A stretch of DNA of 64,000 nt from contig CM069458.1 in assembly GCA_035610835.1 (NCBI GenBank), positions 33,629,449 to 33,693,448 on the forward strand, read 5' to 3'. The position numbers and the translations under genes are program-made. Each line of letters begins with the position of its first letter. The first letter of the stretch is position 1. The notes under the pieces were generated by a model. It ran no database searches and was not told where the DNA came from. It was given only the letters and a program-made list of their open reading frames with translations. The stretch comes from Ophiura sarsii. Taxonomy: Eukaryota > Echinodermata > Ophiuroidea > Amphilepidida > Ophiuridae. Positions 63,149-64,000 of the stretch are shown piece after piece.

Positions 63149-64000
63149 GTTAAATAGAAATAATATTATTATCATTAATAATATCGGGTGATACGAGAAT
63201 ATAGTGCACTTGCTATAAAAATATTGCGATTACAAATCACATATTTTTTACAATTGCATTTCTTAAAAAAGGGGGTTCGAAAACGTATTATAAAAAAACC
63301 ACTCTGTTTTCAATTAAAATATCAAATTAATTTGATGTAATGTTTACTATATCAATCTAGTATTTAATAGCACCTTTGCAGGTTCAGCATTATTATTAGA
63401 TGATACCATTATTATTATAATATTGCTGCATGGTGATCCAGAATTTTGCGAAATAACAAATAAAAAGGGGGTGTTTTTTTCGGACAATTTTAGAGTAAAT
63501 TTGCATAAAAAATTGATAAAAAGCAGTTGTTTCGACTCAAATTTCTTGCTCTTAATCATAACATTTATTGATAAGAGGCATAGATATTAGATATGCCCAA
63601 GAACTAGGCCTACTAGGCCTAACCCTTAAATCATAACACATAATTTAAACCAATCATCTTTCATTGAAACAGTAAATATTTTGATTGCAAATCGCACATT
63701 TCTCAATTGCATTTCCTTACAAAGGGGTTCGAAAGTGCATGAAAAAGACAAAAAAGGCTCTCTTTTTCAATTAAAATACCAAAATAGTGAATATGATACA
63801 TGTAAAATGAAAATACTAGAGCACTGTGAAAAGTTGTACACTATCACATCAGACATTTATTATAAATGTATCACGAAGTGTGTTCTCATGAATCTACTTC
63901 CAAAAGATGTCTTTTAACATCATTTTCTGATTGAATGGGCTAAAATTCAAGAAAAAGTGATTTTTAGGTGATTTTAGAGTGATTTGTACAAACAAATGAA
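63149..64000. other. Right flank: two-copy direct repeat
   Basis: ATTGCGATTACAAATC, AATTGCATTTCTTA, GGGGTTCGAAA and TTTTCAATTAAAATA at about 63,222-63,328 recur at about 63,681-63,780 in the same order and orientation, about 455 bp apart. The two copies flank an AT-rich interval with AAAAAGGGGGTG. No gene is supported. Confidence 0.6.

Noticed and set aside
1..64000. CRISPR array, operons or bacterial features
   Set aside because: There is no spaced-repeat array and no Shine-Dalgarno-linked gene set; introns and MITEs show a eukaryotic genome.

Overview
This is about 64 kb of an AT-rich animal nuclear genome. There are GT-AG introns, long non-coding stretches, a metazoan leucine-rich-repeat GPCR, a metazoan housekeeping gene split into small exons, and a dense set of DNA-transposon remnants. 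The LGR-type receptor in one exon, the P-superfamily transposon, and the MITEs with TTAAAGG, hAT or CACTG ends fit a marine invertebrate deuterostome, such as an echinoderm or hemichordate. The species cannot be fixed from the sequence alone.

Layout: 1-20,100 has no convincing host gene. It holds non-autonomous DNA transposons, a degraded LINE 3' end (about 11,580-12,485) with a MITE inserted in it, and many long poly(C)/poly(G) runs. A degenerate 112-bp tandem repeat (20,141-20,500) leads up to an intact intronless gene for an LRR-bearing seven-transmembrane receptor (20,532-23,906, +). 24-37 kb is again mainly repeats. The minus strand from about 49.7 to 42.9 kb carries four exons of neuroguidin (NGDN), a Sas10/Utp3/C1D-family ribosome-biogenesis and translation-control protein. 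Its first and C-terminal exons were not found. A 128-bp tandem duplication has left a broken second copy of one exon inside an intron. Two weaker minus-strand exon candidates lie at 37.3-37.6 and 33.7-33.9 kb.

Mobile DNA: several elements are delimited to the base. hAT-type elements with perfect or near-perfect 8-bp target duplications lie at 6,148, 35,421, 46,161 and 51,105. TTAA-flanked hairpin MITEs lie at 28,769, 41,713, 42,424 and 57,363. Two TTAA-CCCTAACA elements at 38.9-39.35 kb each carry a tRNA-like gene.

The most interesting system is at 54,810-63,148. It is an 8.3-kb element with 21-bp terminal inverted repeats and two convergent, apparently intact genes. The minus-strand gene encodes a P-element/THAP9-type catalytic core without a recognisable THAP domain. 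The plus-strand two-exon gene encodes a C2H2 zinc finger joined to a GYL...RGGL module that resembles the C-terminal end of P-superfamily transposases. The element looks like a P-type transposon whose transposase is divided between two genes. At least five smaller elements are nested in its non-coding parts.
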